From positions 1 to 7,026 of the forward strand of contig PGXI01000078.1 in NCBI GenBank assembly GCA_002839125.1: 7,026 nt of DNA, given 5' to 3'. This stretch comes from Tenericutes bacterium HGW-Tenericutes-5. Lineage in GTDB: Bacteria > Bacillota_I > Bacilli_A > Izemoplasmatales > Hujiaoplasmataceae. Of this stretch, positions 1 through 6,958 are shown one piece after another (the stretch's first letter is position 1; each line of letters begins with the position of its first letter). The notes under the pieces are model-generated. The model worked only from the letters and a program-made list of their open reading frames with translations. It did no database searches and was not told the origin of the DNA. The position numbers and the translations under genes are program-made.

Positions 1-8
1 GTGGTTTA

Positions 9-1136
9 ATGGAAAAAAGAGATTATTATGAAGTCTTAGGCATCAGTAAAACCGCCTCAGACGATGAGATAAAGAAAGCCTATAGACGTCTGGCAAAAAA
101 GTATCATCCCGACGTTTCTACTGAAGCTAACGCTGAAGCGAAATTTAAGGAAGTCCAAGAAGCTTATGACGTTTTAAGTGATCAAACTAAGAGAGGCCAA
201 TATGACCAATTCGGGCATCAAGCTGCCAACGGTGGTTTCGGTGCTGGAGGTTTTGGTGGCGCTGGTTTTGAAGGTTTTGACTTTGGTGATATATTCAGTG
301 CTTTCTTTGGTGGTGGACAAAGATCTACGTCTCGAGCAACCAATAGACCAAGAAAAGGTTCTGATATTCAAAGAAGAATGTCAATCACCTTTGAAGAATC
401 AATCTTTGGGAAAACTGAAAAAGTTAAGGTTCCTGTGTATGACGAATGTCATGTATGTCATGGCTTAGGAGCTGAAAGCAAAAAAGACATTAAGGTATGT
501 TCTCAATGCGGTGGTTCCGGTTCGGTGATTATGGAACAACAAACGTTATTTGGCCGTACTCAGACAAGAACAACTTGTCCAACCTGTAAAGGTAGCGGAA
601 AAGAATTTATTAAAGCTTGCTCTAACTGTAATGGCGAAGGCGTTGAAAGAGTTAATAAAGAAGTTGAAATAAGAGTTCCGAAAGGAATCGAAACTGGTCA
701 ACAAATACGCCTTGAAGGTTTTGGTAATAAAGGTGCTAATGGTGGCCCTAATGGAGACTTATACATTGTTTTTGAGGTTAAGCCATCAGACAAGTATATC
801 CGTGAAGGAGACGACATCATTGTGAACGTTCCATTAACCTTTGCCCAAGCAGCTTTAGGAACTGAGATTAAGGTAGACACAGTCTATGGACAGGTGATGT
901 TAAAAATTCCACCAGGAACACAATCAGAATCAAAATTTAGATTAAAAGGTAAAGGTGCACCAAATATAAGAACTAAGCAGCTTGGCGATCAACATGTTAT
1001 CGTGACAGTGGTGACACCACAAAAACTTAACAATCAACAAAGAAAAGTTTTTGAAGATTTACTAAGAGTAGAAGATGAAGCGACACCGCAAAAGAATTGG
1101 TGGGACCGTTTCAAATCAAATTTCACTAGACAATAA
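9..1136 (+). CDS. dnaJ: Chaperone protein DnaJ (Hsp40), type I
   Basis: Cytosolic co-chaperone that delivers unfolded proteins to DnaK and stimulates its ATPase through the J domain. The 375-residue product shows the full type I layout. The J domain (about 1-70) carries the HPD motif at 33-35. A Gly/Phe-rich linker spans about 75-103. Four zinc-binding CxxCxGxG repeats begin at Cys147, Cys164, Cys190 and Cys204. The C-terminal substrate-binding and dimerisation domains run from about 215 to 350. Length is normal for the family and no key residue is missing. The ATG at 9 starts directly at the J domain, and the GTGG just upstream looks like the end of a ribosome site cut by the window edge. 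In Firmicutes dnaJ usually closes an hrcA-grpE-dnaK-dnaJ heat-shock operon. Only dnaJ is visible here, and the terminator right after it fits a last-gene position. Confidence 0.98.
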   Translation: MEKRDYYEVLGISKTASDDEIKKAYRRLAKKYHPDVSTEANAEAKFKEVQEAYDVLSDQTKRGQYDQFGHQAANGGFGAGGFGGAGFEGFDFGDIFSAFFGGGQRSTSRATNRPRKGSDIQRRMSITFEESIFGKTEKVKVPVYDECHVCHGLGAESKKDIKVCSQCGGSGSVIMEQQTLFGRTQTRTTCPTCKGSGKEFIKACSNCNGEGVERVNKEVEIRVPKGIETGQQIRLEGFGNKGANGGPNGDLYIVFEVKPSDKYIREGDDIIVNVPLTFAQAALGTEIKVDTVYGQVMLKIPPGTQSESKFRLKGKGAPNIRTKQLGDQHVIVTVVTPQKLNNQQRKVFEDLLRVEDEATPQKNWWDRFKSNFTRQ

Positions 1137-1145
1137 TCATACTTT

Positions 1146-1172
1146 AAGCAGCCAAATCTGGCTGCTTTTTTT
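1146..1172 (+). terminator. Intrinsic terminator after dnaJ
   Basis: AGCAGCC (1147-1153) pairs with GGCTGCT (1160-1166) around a 6-nt AAATCT loop. One more A-T pair (1146/1167) can form at the base. A run of seven T (1166-1172) follows. The stem starts 10 nt after the dnaJ stop codon, so it separates the heat-shock transcript from the operon downstream. Confidence 0.92.
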
Positions 1173-1209
1173 ATTTTGAAAATTATATTAATAAATATCA
1201 TAATTACTA

Positions 1210-1238
1210 TTTACAAAAATTTTCAAACGCGATATAAT
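1210..1238 (+). promoter_or_regulatory. Sigma-A type promoter of the PadR-jetABC operon
   Basis: A -35 box TTTACA (1210-1215, one mismatch to TTGACA) and a perfect -10 box TATAAT (1233-1238) are separated by exactly 17 nt. Transcription should begin near 1244-1246, giving a leader of about 90 nt before the PadR start codon. It is the only clear promoter before the four same-strand genes, which are tightly spaced or overlapping, so it probably drives all of them. The -10 box lies inside the first unit of the repeat array described separately. Confidence 0.8.
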
Positions 1239-1321
1239 ATAAACATACTATGTATAAAAGACAATAGTATTGATAAACTATATATAAACAAACAATATAT
1301 AAACAAACTAAGTATAAAAAA
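1232..1321 (+). repeat. Array of six degenerate 15-bp direct repeats in promoter and leader
   Basis: Units start at 1232, 1247, 1261, 1277, 1292 and 1307, with lengths 15, 14, 16, 15, 15 and 15. The common pattern is roughly ACtATaTATAAAcaA. Units 3 and 4 (counting from 1247) share the exact 14-mer ATATATAAACAAAC at 1280-1293 and 1295-1308. Units at 1247 and 1307 share ACTAnGTATAAAA exactly 60 bp apart. The unit at 1232 matches only in its second half and contains the -10 box; the unit at 1261 is the most diverged. The array runs from the -10 box to the edge of the ribosome site. Its position suggests an operator array, perhaps for the PadR protein encoded next, but that is inference. AT-rich DNA produces weak repeats easily, although the steady spacing argues against chance. 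Confidence 0.7.
1245..1270. promoter_or_regulatory. Candidate operator: ATACTAT-N12-ATAGTAT dyad at the start site
   Basis: The arms ATACTAT (1245-1251) and ATAGTAT (1264-1270) are perfect reverse complements separated by 12 nt. Each arm also sits in its own smaller dyad: ATAC-TAT-GTAT at 1245-1255 and CAATA-G-TATTG at 1262-1272. The element covers the predicted transcription start. PadR-family repressors bind dyads of this general kind close to their own promoters, so it is a reasonable autoregulatory site. No binding evidence can be read from sequence alone. Confidence 0.4.
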
Positions 1322-1333
1322 GGAGGTGAGATA

Positions 1334-1684
1334 ATGACCAACTCAGGTGAATTTATTAGAGGTTTTACCGACTATATAATTCTATCAATTCTATCAAAAT
1401 TTGATAGTTATGGATATGAGATGTCGAAAATAATAGAATATGTCAGCAAAAGTAATATTCAACTTACCGAAGCAACTCTTTATATTGCATTGAAAAGACT
1501 ATTGAATGACGAAAAGATAACTACTTACTCAGGTAAAAACAAAAAAGGCATGAGTAGACGTTATTATCAAATCACTTCTAAAGGAAAGAAAGCGATTAAA
1601 GAGTTTAGAAAAGATTGGGTTTTAATCGAAAATACATTATCATCGTTATTTGGTGGTAATTTCGAATATTATAGAGAAAGTTAA
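1334..1684 (+). CDS. PadR-family transcriptional regulator
   Basis: A 116-residue winged-helix DNA-binding protein of the PadR family, usually a dimeric repressor of its own operon and neighbouring genes. Recognisable blocks are EFIRGFTDYIILSIL near the N-terminus, the YGYEM motif at 26-30, the recognition-helix region LTEATLYIALKRL at 44-56, and the wing and following helix RRYYQITSKGKKAIKEF at 75-91, with the usual Trp at 95. The C-terminal dimerisation helix is short, as in the small PadR subfamily. A near-ideal ribosome site (AGGAGGTGAG, 1321-1330) sits 7 nt before the ATG. The gene is first in the operon and its stop lies 13 nt before the jetA start, so co-transcription is very likely. 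Its inducing ligand or signal cannot be told. A regulator of this family leading a Wadjet-like operon suggests that expression is kept low and induced. Confidence 0.93.
   Translation: MTNSGEFIRGFTDYIILSILSKFDSYGYEMSKIIEYVSKSNIQLTEATLYIALKRLLNDEKITTYSGKNKKGMSRRYYQITSKGKKAIKEFRKDWVLIENTLSSLFGGNFEYYRES
1391..1407. repeat. Short perfect inverted repeat inside the PadR gene
   Basis: CTATCAAA (1391-1398) and TTTGATAG (1400-1407) are perfect reverse complements around one central A. The preceding 9 bases repeat the left side (ATTCTATCA at 1379-1387 and 1388-1396). The site is about 150 bp downstream of the promoter, within the codons for ILSILSKFDS. It may be an accessory operator or simply a product of AT-rich coding sequence. 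Confidence 0.35.
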
Positions 1685-1692
1685 GGATGTGA
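1683..1692 (+). promoter_or_regulatory. Ribosome binding site that sets the jetA start
   Basis: AAGGATGTGA differs from the ideal AAGGAGGTGA at one base and lies 5 nt before the ATG at 1698. An upstream in-frame ATG at 1650 would lie inside the PadR gene without such a site, so 1698 is the better start. The site overlaps the PadR stop codon, which favours coupled translation. Confidence 0.75.
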
Positions 1693-1697
1693 GAATA

Positions 1698-3119
1698 ATG
1701 AATATATTTGATATTGTTCCAAAACAATTTTTCAGTATTTTATCAAGTAAAAATCATCGAGTATATGTAGCTTGCCTAATGGAACTATTTAAAGTATACG
1801 AGCAAGGTTCGATTCTAGGTTTAGATAAAAATATTGCTAGACAAGCTATTATTGACTATTTGGATATCAATCCGTTAGAAGAAGAACTAGAAGAAGATGA
1901 AGCTGATTTAGAAGGTGAAGAAGGTTCTCAACTTACAAACCGTGACCGCGCCAACCAAATCTTAAGAAGGTTTGAAGAGTGTGAGTGGATTGATATTGAT
2001 GTTAACAATGATTACGAAGAAATTCTAAACTTCAGAGATTACGCAATAACAATAATCGAAGCTTTAAAAGAAATCGCTTCTGACAGTTATTATGGTGAAG
2101 CAAGTGAAGCTCATGAGTTTAGAGGATATATCTACACGGTTTACTCATTATTATCAAATGACCATGGTGAATATGCTTTAACAATTGATCAAGTTTATAA
2201 AAATACAATCGCATTTGTAAGAGAAATAAGAAAACTTGATTCAAGATTAAAATACTATATTAGAACTATAGTTGATAATAGCGAGATTAAAGATTTAATA
2301 AATCTACTGGTAAATTATAAAGTAGAATTAGTTGATCATGCCTATAGACGACTTAAAACCAGCGATAATATTAATAAATATCGAGTGGATATAGTTAGAA
2401 AACTTGAAGAGTACCAGCAAAATCCATTAGTTATGGAAATGATAGCCAACGAATACTTGATTAAAAATCAAAACAATCCTCAAATAGCGCTAATTAAAGC
2501 CAATAAGAAAATTGATGACATTATCGATATCTTCAATTCAATATCTTATATAATTGATGAAATCGACAACAAAAATAAAGTCTATGTAAATACAACGATA
2601 GCTAAGATTAAATTCCTGTTATCAGACGATGAAAATGTTATAACGAAATTAAGCAGAATACTGAAATATACCGGAAACAGTATCAGAAAAAACAGAACTC
2701 ATAGAGCCTTAAATGATATCGCACCGTTATTCAATATTAACTCTTATCAACAACTTTCATCTCGTTCAGTCTATACGCCTAGAGGTATATATAAACACGC
2801 AGAAGCTCAATATTTGGTTGAAAACAACGGAGCCCCAGATAGAAGGCTTCAAGAAGACTTTTATAGCGAATTTGAAACCAACTACTCTGAAGATGTTATT
2901 GCCAAATACTTAAGAACTTACTTCCGTCACAACAAATCAATTAAAGCTTCAGAAATACTAAGAGATGACATGACAGATGAATCAATCGTCAGATTGCTCT
3001 ACATCTTAGTTTATGCGGGAGAAGAATTAGATTACTCAATTAATCCACTTTATGAAAAAATAAACAATAAACGTTTCGATCTTGATGATTTTGAAATAAT
3101 TAGGGGGTACCAAGAATGA
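1698..3119 (+). CDS. jetA: Wadjet/MksF-like protein JetA (kleisin-type subunit)
   Basis: A 473-residue protein resembling the JetA family of Firmicutes Wadjet systems (formerly DUF5716 type). It is expected to act as the kleisin, bridging the heads of the JetC dimer and recruiting JetB. Family-like features are the N-terminal NIFDIVPKQFFSILSSKN block, a predicted winged-helix region up to about 125 interrupted by a strongly acidic loop at about 58-76, the segment RANQILRRFEECEWIDID at 84-101, and the RDYAITIIEAL helix at 113-123. A long, mostly helical middle and a helical C-terminal region follow. No enzymatic motif is visible, as expected for a kleisin. The start at 1698 is set by a strong ribosome site, and the gene ends in an ATGA overlap with jetB. 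The family assignment is from remembered sequence pattern; the Wadjet subtype (II or III rather than I) is less certain. Confidence 0.85.
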   Translation: MNIFDIVPKQFFSILSSKNHRVYVACLMELFKVYEQGSILGLDKNIARQAIIDYLDINPLEEELEEDEADLEGEEGSQLTNRDRANQILRRFEECEWIDIDVNNDYEEILNFRDYAITIIEALKEIASDSYYGEASEAHEFRGYIYTVYSLLSNDHGEYALTIDQVYKNTIAFVREIRKLDSRLKYYIRTIVDNSEIKDLINLLVNYKVELVDHAYRRLKTSDNINKYRVDIVRKLEEYQQNPLVMEMIANEYLIKNQNNPQIALIKANKKIDDIIDIFNSISYIIDEIDNKNKVYVNTTIAKIKFLLSDDENVITKLSRILKYTGNSIRKNRTHRALNDIAPLFNINSYQQLSSRSVYTPRGIYKHAEAQYLVENNGAPDRRLQEDFYSEFETNYSEDVIAKYLRTYFRHNKSIKASEILRDDMTDESIVRLLYILVYAGEELDYSINPLYEKINNKRFDLDDFEIIRGYQE

Positions 3120-3721
3120 TTTTAGAAAAATACGATGAATTAAATCAAGGACAAAAGCAGATCTTTGCTAAAACTTGCTTAAAATTATTGCAAAACAGTT
3201 TTATTGCTAGAGATAAAGAAGACAATAAAGAAATGTACTACTTCCTTCTAAGTTTTAAAAATTATTTCGATGAATACTTTGATGTTATGGATTTCGAGAT
3301 AGTTCTTGACCGCGAAATGGGGGCTGTTCAACTAGTACATCGTGAAGGAACCAATCTGTTACGCTTAAAGAAAGAAGAAACTTTGGTGCTGCTAATCCTA
3401 AGAATTCTTTATCATCAACACCTAGTAAAAACCTCAGTTAATGACAACATCATTATCAGAGTAGATGAGATTCATCAATACTATGATTCTCTGGAACTAA
3501 AGAAAAAAATTAACAAAACAGACTTAGTAAAAATCTTAAGAGTTTATAGAAGATTAAATCTAATTGAACCACTTGGCGACATCACAAAAGCAAATACAAG
3601 AATTGTAATTTATCCAACGATTCTTCTAGCGATTAACACCCAAGCAATTAATGATGTTTATAATCTAATTGCTAATATTGAAGATAAGAACGAAGGTGAA
3701 GATAATGAAGAAACTGACTAA
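3116..3721 (+). CDS. jetB: Wadjet/MksE-like protein JetB (winged-helix subunit)
   Basis: A 201-residue protein that looks like the JetB/MksE subunit (DUF4194/DUF6063-like, related in role to MukE). It is expected to bind the JetA kleisin as a dimer and take part in DNA contact. Visible blocks are an N-terminal helical part with QIFAKTCLKLLQNSFIARDK at 15-34, a core strand-helix region FEIVLDREMGAVQLVHREGTN at 60-80, the helix VLLILRILYHQ at 91-101, and a second winged-helix-like part at about 113-170 containing TDLVKILRVYRRLNLIEPL. The last dozen residues are acidic. Translation is coupled: the ATG overlaps the jetA stop (ATGA), with AGGGGGT at 3102-3108 as ribosome site. The 3' end overlaps jetC by 17 bp. 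It has no Trp and no catalytic motif. Order and size fit the jetA-jetB-jetC arrangement. Confidence 0.85.
   Translation: MILEKYDELNQGQKQIFAKTCLKLLQNSFIARDKEDNKEMYYFLLSFKNYFDEYFDVMDFEIVLDREMGAVQLVHREGTNLLRLKKEETLVLLILRILYHQHLVKTSVNDNIIIRVDEIHQYYDSLELKKKINKTDLVKILRVYRRLNLIEPLGDITKANTRIVIYPTILLAINTQAINDVYNLIANIEDKNEGEDNEETD
3693..3699 (+). promoter_or_regulatory. Ribosome binding site that sets the jetC start
   Basis: AAGGTGA lies 5 nt before the ATG at 3705. The frame is open further upstream to an ATG at 3669 without a ribosome site. The 3705 start gives a protein beginning MKKLTKVRLINWHYF, which is where SMC-like heads normally begin, so 3705 is preferred. Confidence 0.75.
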
Positions 3722-4709
3722 AGTAAGACTTATAAATTGGCATTACTTTGCTAATGAAACAATTTACATAAAAAACAATACTTTAATTACCGGTCAAAAC
3801 GCAACCGGTAAATCAACAATTGTTGATGCTATAGCCTTCGTCATAACTGCTGGTGATCAAATCTTCAACATTGCAGCTAATGACAAAAGCAAACGTGACT
3901 TAAGAGGTTATGTTAAATGTAAACTAGGTACTGATACCCAAGAATATTTACGTGAAGGCGATACAACTGGGCATGTTGCATTAGAGTTTTATGATGAAAA
4001 GAAGGAACAACACTTCACTATTGGAACGATTATTGATGTCTTTGGCGAAATACTAAATCCAAAAGTAATCTTTTATGAAGTTGATGGACCATTAGATGAG
4101 AGTCTATTTATCGATGATGAAGGAAAAATCCTTACTACCGTAAACTTCAAAAAAACCAAACAAGCTAAGAAAGTATACTTAACAAAAAGAGAAGCTAAAC
4201 TAGCATTTAGGTCGTTATTTGGCTCAATCAACGAAAACTATTTCTCATTGTTACCAAAAGCATTAGCGTTTAAACCAATTCCCGATGTAAAAGACTTTAT
4301 ATATCGCTATTTACTTGAAGAAAAAGAACTAGACGTTGAATCAATTAAAGAATCAATTCATGCCTATCGCGACTTAGAGGCAACTTTAAAGATTATTAAA
4401 GAAAAAGTCAAAGATCTTGATGAAATCAAGCATCTTCATGAAGAAATCAAAAGCAATCAAGATCAAAAACAGTTCTACGAATATTTCTTAAAGATGCTTG
4501 AAGTGGAGACTTTCAAGAATAAAATTGATCAAATTATCAAGAAACAAGAAAAAATAACTATATCTAAAGAACAAAATCAGATACTTATTAATGAAATTAA
4601 CTCGCAACTAGATATTCTCGACGAAAGATCAAAAGAAATTTATTCAATGTTAAAGAATTCTGATAGTTTTAAAGCCACAGAAATTTACGATAAAGAAATC
4701 GCCGATTAA
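3705..4709 (+). CDS. jetC: JetC SMC-like ATPase, N-terminal half (gene split by frameshift)
   Basis: This 334-residue piece is the N-terminal head half and first coiled coil of the SMC-like motor ATPase JetC/MksB. It opens with the first strand KLTKVRLINWHYFANETI. The Walker A loop GQNATGKST is at 30-38, followed by DAIAFVITAG. The block NIAANDKSKRDLRGYVKCKLG (55-75) and the strand HVALEFYDEKK (90-100) are typical of JetC-like proteins of this group. From about 205 onward it is charged, heptad-like coiled coil. The frame stops at TAA 4707-4709 in the middle of that coiled coil, well short of the hinge and the second head half. Alone it could bind nucleotide poorly at best, because signature and Walker B lie in the other piece. 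It is one part of a gene of about 1,079 codons that continues in the -1 frame. Confidence 0.88.
   Translation: MKKLTKVRLINWHYFANETIYIKNNTLITGQNATGKSTIVDAIAFVITAGDQIFNIAANDKSKRDLRGYVKCKLGTDTQEYLREGDTTGHVALEFYDEKKEQHFTIGTIIDVFGEILNPKVIFYEVDGPLDESLFIDDEGKILTTVNFKKTKQAKKVYLTKREAKLAFRSLFGSINENYFSLLPKALAFKPIPDVKDFIYRYLLEEKELDVESIKESIHAYRDLEATLKIIKEKVKDLDEIKHLHEEIKSNQDQKQFYEYFLKMLEVETFKNKIDQIIKKQEKITISKEQNQILINEINSQLDILDERSKEIYSMLKNSDSFKATEIYDKEIAD
4694..4709 (+). other. jetC: Frameshift site inside jetC
   Basis: The jetC frame ends EIYDKEIAD-stop (TAA 4707-4709). The downstream frame is open from 4694, just after its own TAA at 4691-4693. Reading on in that frame from 4706 gives LTKKIDSQVELRNYATSKVKKMKQ, a smooth coiled-coil continuation. 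One missing base, for instance GATTTAACC reduced to GATTAACC at 4704-4711, would explain the break. The 16-nt window contains no X XXY YYZ slippery heptamer. The A7 tract at 4712-4718 lies beyond the stop and cannot serve slippage before it. A mutation or a sequence error is therefore more likely than programmed frameshifting. Confidence 0.85.
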
Positions 4710-4768
4710 CCAAAAAAATTGATTCTCAAGTAGAATTAAGAAATTATGCTACGTCAAAAGTAAAAAAG

Positions 4769-6943
4769 ATGAAACAAATCATCAACGAACTTAAAACTGA
4801 GTTTGATAATAAGGTCTACAATGAACTTTCAAAAGTAGACTTAGATAAGATTGATGATGCAAACTATGAAGAACAAAAGCTAAAACTAATCACTATCAAT
4901 AAAACCCTTGACGAAATCAAAGACACTAATAAAGTCCATCTAGGTAGAATGCACCAAAGACGCGATGATTTAGTTAAAGAAATCAATGAAGTCTATATGA
5001 CTTTAAAAGACTTAGAAAACAATCAACTGCGCTATAATCCGATGATTAAACGTCTTCAAAGCAAAATCGAAGAAGGAGTTCAAAAGCGATTCGGTAAGGA
5101 AATCAAAGTTCATATCCTTTGCGAACTACTAGAAATAACAGATCCTGAATGGGCTAATACTATTGAAGATTACTTGGGTCAACAACGTTTCAACCTTATT
5201 GTGGAACCTCGTTATTTTGATGAAGCTTTAAATGTCTATAATCAAATCAAAGATACTTTAGATATTTATGGTATTGGTTTAGTTAACACCAAGAAAATTC
5301 AACACTTTACAAATTATAGAGATGATTCATTAGCTTCAATCATTACATCAGAAAACATTGATGCAGTTCATTACATCAATATGATCTGTGGTAACTTAAT
5401 TATGGTTAGTGACGTTAGTGACTTAGAAAAATATCCACAAGCAATCACAAAAAGTGGAATGGTTTACCGTTCTTATACAGTAAGATCATTAAACGCTAAA
5501 ACTGAAAAACCATTTATCGGAAAAAAAGCCAAAACTCAACAATTAGATAATTGGCGTCTTAAAGCTAAAGAACTTAAGGATCAACATCAAGATATCACAG
5601 ATAAGATTCGCATGATTACTGAAGAAAACAACGCTTTAACTGCACTAAATCTTGAAAGCTTTATCGAAATGCTTAAGACTTATTATTCACTTGATGTCTT
5701 GAAAGAAAAACGTAAAGCGCTAGTTTTAAAGAAGAAAAACATTCCACAAGAAGATTTAACACAATTAAGAAAAGAATATGAAGATGTCAAAGATGAAATC
5801 AGGGATTTCAATTCCAATCGCCAAAAAGCTTACCAGAAACAAGGTAAACTAGAAAGTGATGAACTTAAATCTCATGAAGAAATCTTAGAATTAGAAAACG
5901 CAGTTAAGGTTATTGAGTCTCAACTAGAGAAAAACGAAAACTTGGTAATCAAAAAAGAAGCTAGAGAACTTTATGATCTAGAACTTAAGAAAAGCGGTAG
6001 TATTAATACTATAGCTGAAGATTATCAAAATAAAATTCAATCTGAACTTAATAACATAATCAATTTAGAAGATTCTCTAAAGAACAAGCAAATCCGTTAT
6101 ACTTCAAAATACAATTTGAGTTATAAATACGGAATCGAATATATGCAAGAGTATCTTGATGAACATGATAAACTTGTTAAATCAGAACTAGTAAAATATG
6201 AAACAAAAGTAAGAGAAGCTCGAGAAACAGCGGAAAGATTATTCAAAGAAGACTTTATCGCAAAACTTAGAAACTATATTGTATCCGCTCAAGAAGAAAT
6301 CTCAAAAATCAATGAAACGCTTAAAAACATTCACTTTGGTGAAGATACCTATGAATTTATTTTCCCTAAATCAAAAGAATACGGTGAATACTACGATATG
6401 GTATTAAGCGACGAATCAATGAAAACTGGAGAAGAAATATTCAACTACGATTTTGAAAAGAAATATCAGAGACAATTAGAAGAACTATTTGTAAACCTAG
6501 CTTCTGAAGATCTCAATTCTCAAGGCTCAGTTAACAAATTTACAGACTACAGAACCTACATGGATTATGACATTGCAATTTCTAATACCACAGGCGACAG
6601 ATATTTATACTCAAAAGTCTTTAAAGAAAAGAGTGGTGGGGAAACTCAAGTACCATTCTATGTTGCAACACTAGCATCATTTGTTAGAGTTTTCGAACAA
6701 GCGGCTAGAGGCGTTGGGCATGATTCAATCGGGTTAATTCTCTTTGATGAAGTATTCGATAAAATGGATACCTCAAGAATAAAAGCAATGATGAAATTCA
6801 TCAAACAATTACCAGTTCAAATTCTACTAGCAACACCACCGCAAAAAATGGAAGTATTATCTAAATACACTGATACAACCATAGTCACACTAAGAGATGG
6901 TAAGATCGCTAGAGCATATGAAGTAATAAAAAGCGATATGTAA
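4769..6943 (+). CDS. jetC: JetC SMC-like ATPase, C-terminal half (gene split by frameshift)
   Basis: The remaining part of JetC: 724 residues counted from the first ATG, though coding sequence in this frame reaches back to 4694. Residues 1-95 finish the first coiled coil. A hinge-like globular domain follows at about 96-257 (LEITDPEWANTIEDYLGQQR, FNLIVEPRYFDEALNVY). The returning coiled coil spans about 258-520 and the C-terminal head about 525-724. ATPase motifs are the signature KSGGET (SGGE at 622-625), Walker B IGLILFDE with D660-E661, and the D-loop Asp at 667, then LLATPPQKME. These complete the site begun by Walker A in the upstream piece. The ATG at 4769 has no convincing ribosome site and lies 59 nt after the upstream stop, so independent translation would be weak. 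All motifs are intact, which suggests a recent break or a sequence error. No jetD follows. Confidence 0.87.
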   Translation: MKQIINELKTEFDNKVYNELSKVDLDKIDDANYEEQKLKLITINKTLDEIKDTNKVHLGRMHQRRDDLVKEINEVYMTLKDLENNQLRYNPMIKRLQSKIEEGVQKRFGKEIKVHILCELLEITDPEWANTIEDYLGQQRFNLIVEPRYFDEALNVYNQIKDTLDIYGIGLVNTKKIQHFTNYRDDSLASIITSENIDAVHYINMICGNLIMVSDVSDLEKYPQAITKSGMVYRSYTVRSLNAKTEKPFIGKKAKTQQLDNWRLKAKELKDQHQDITDKIRMITEENNALTALNLESFIEMLKTYYSLDVLKEKRKALVLKKKNIPQEDLTQLRKEYEDVKDEIRDFNSNRQKAYQKQGKLESDELKSHEEILELENAVKVIESQLEKNENLVIKKEARELYDLELKKSGSINTIAEDYQNKIQSELNNIINLEDSLKNKQIRYTSKYNLSYKYGIEYMQEYLDEHDKLVKSELVKYETKVREARETAERLFKEDFIAKLRNYIVSAQEEISKINETLKNIHFGEDTYEFIFPKSKEYGEYYDMVLSDESMKTGEEIFNYDFEKKYQRQLEELFVNLASEDLNSQGSVNKFTDYRTYMDYDIAISNTTGDRYLYSKVFKEKSGGETQVPFYVATLASFVRVFEQAARGVGHDSIGLILFDEVFDKMDTSRIKAMMKFIKQLPVQILLATPPQKMEVLSKYTDTTIVTLRDGKIARAYEVIKSDM

Positions 6944-6958
6944 GAAAAACTTAAAATT

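Noticed and set aside
174..371. Minus-strand open frame inside dnaJ
   Set aside because: It is antisense to the J domain and Gly/Phe region of a clear dnaJ, has low-complexity Ser/Thr-rich sequence, and shows no ribosome site or family resemblance.
178..468. Plus-strand open frame of 96 residues overlapping dnaJ
   Set aside because: It lies wholly inside dnaJ in another frame and has no recognisable domain; a shadow of the real gene.
698..880. Minus-strand open frame within the C-terminal part of dnaJ
   Set aside because: Antisense shadow of a conserved domain, with no supporting signal.
1232..1321. CRISPR array or plasmid-type iteron origin
   Set aside because: The units are short, AT-rich and directly adjoining without spacers, so not CRISPR. 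No replication initiator gene is present, and the position in a promoter leader favours regulation.
1232..1333. Riboswitch or tRNA-binding leader
   Set aside because: The leader is almost wholly A/T repeats, with no T-box core, no GC-rich stems and no terminator hairpin before the PadR gene.
1650..1697. Earlier ATG start for jetA at 1650
   Set aside because: It lies inside the PadR gene with no ribosome site, whereas 1698 has a near-perfect one and gives the family-like N-terminus.
2713..2913. Plus-strand 66-residue open frame inside jetA
   Set aside because: Out-of-frame shadow of jetA without a ribosome site or family match.
4712..4718. A7 tract near the jetC break as a programmed frameshift or transcription slippage site
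   Set aside because: It lies after the TAA at 4707-4709, so a ribosome in the original frame stops before reaching it, and slippage in transcription there cannot bypass that stop.
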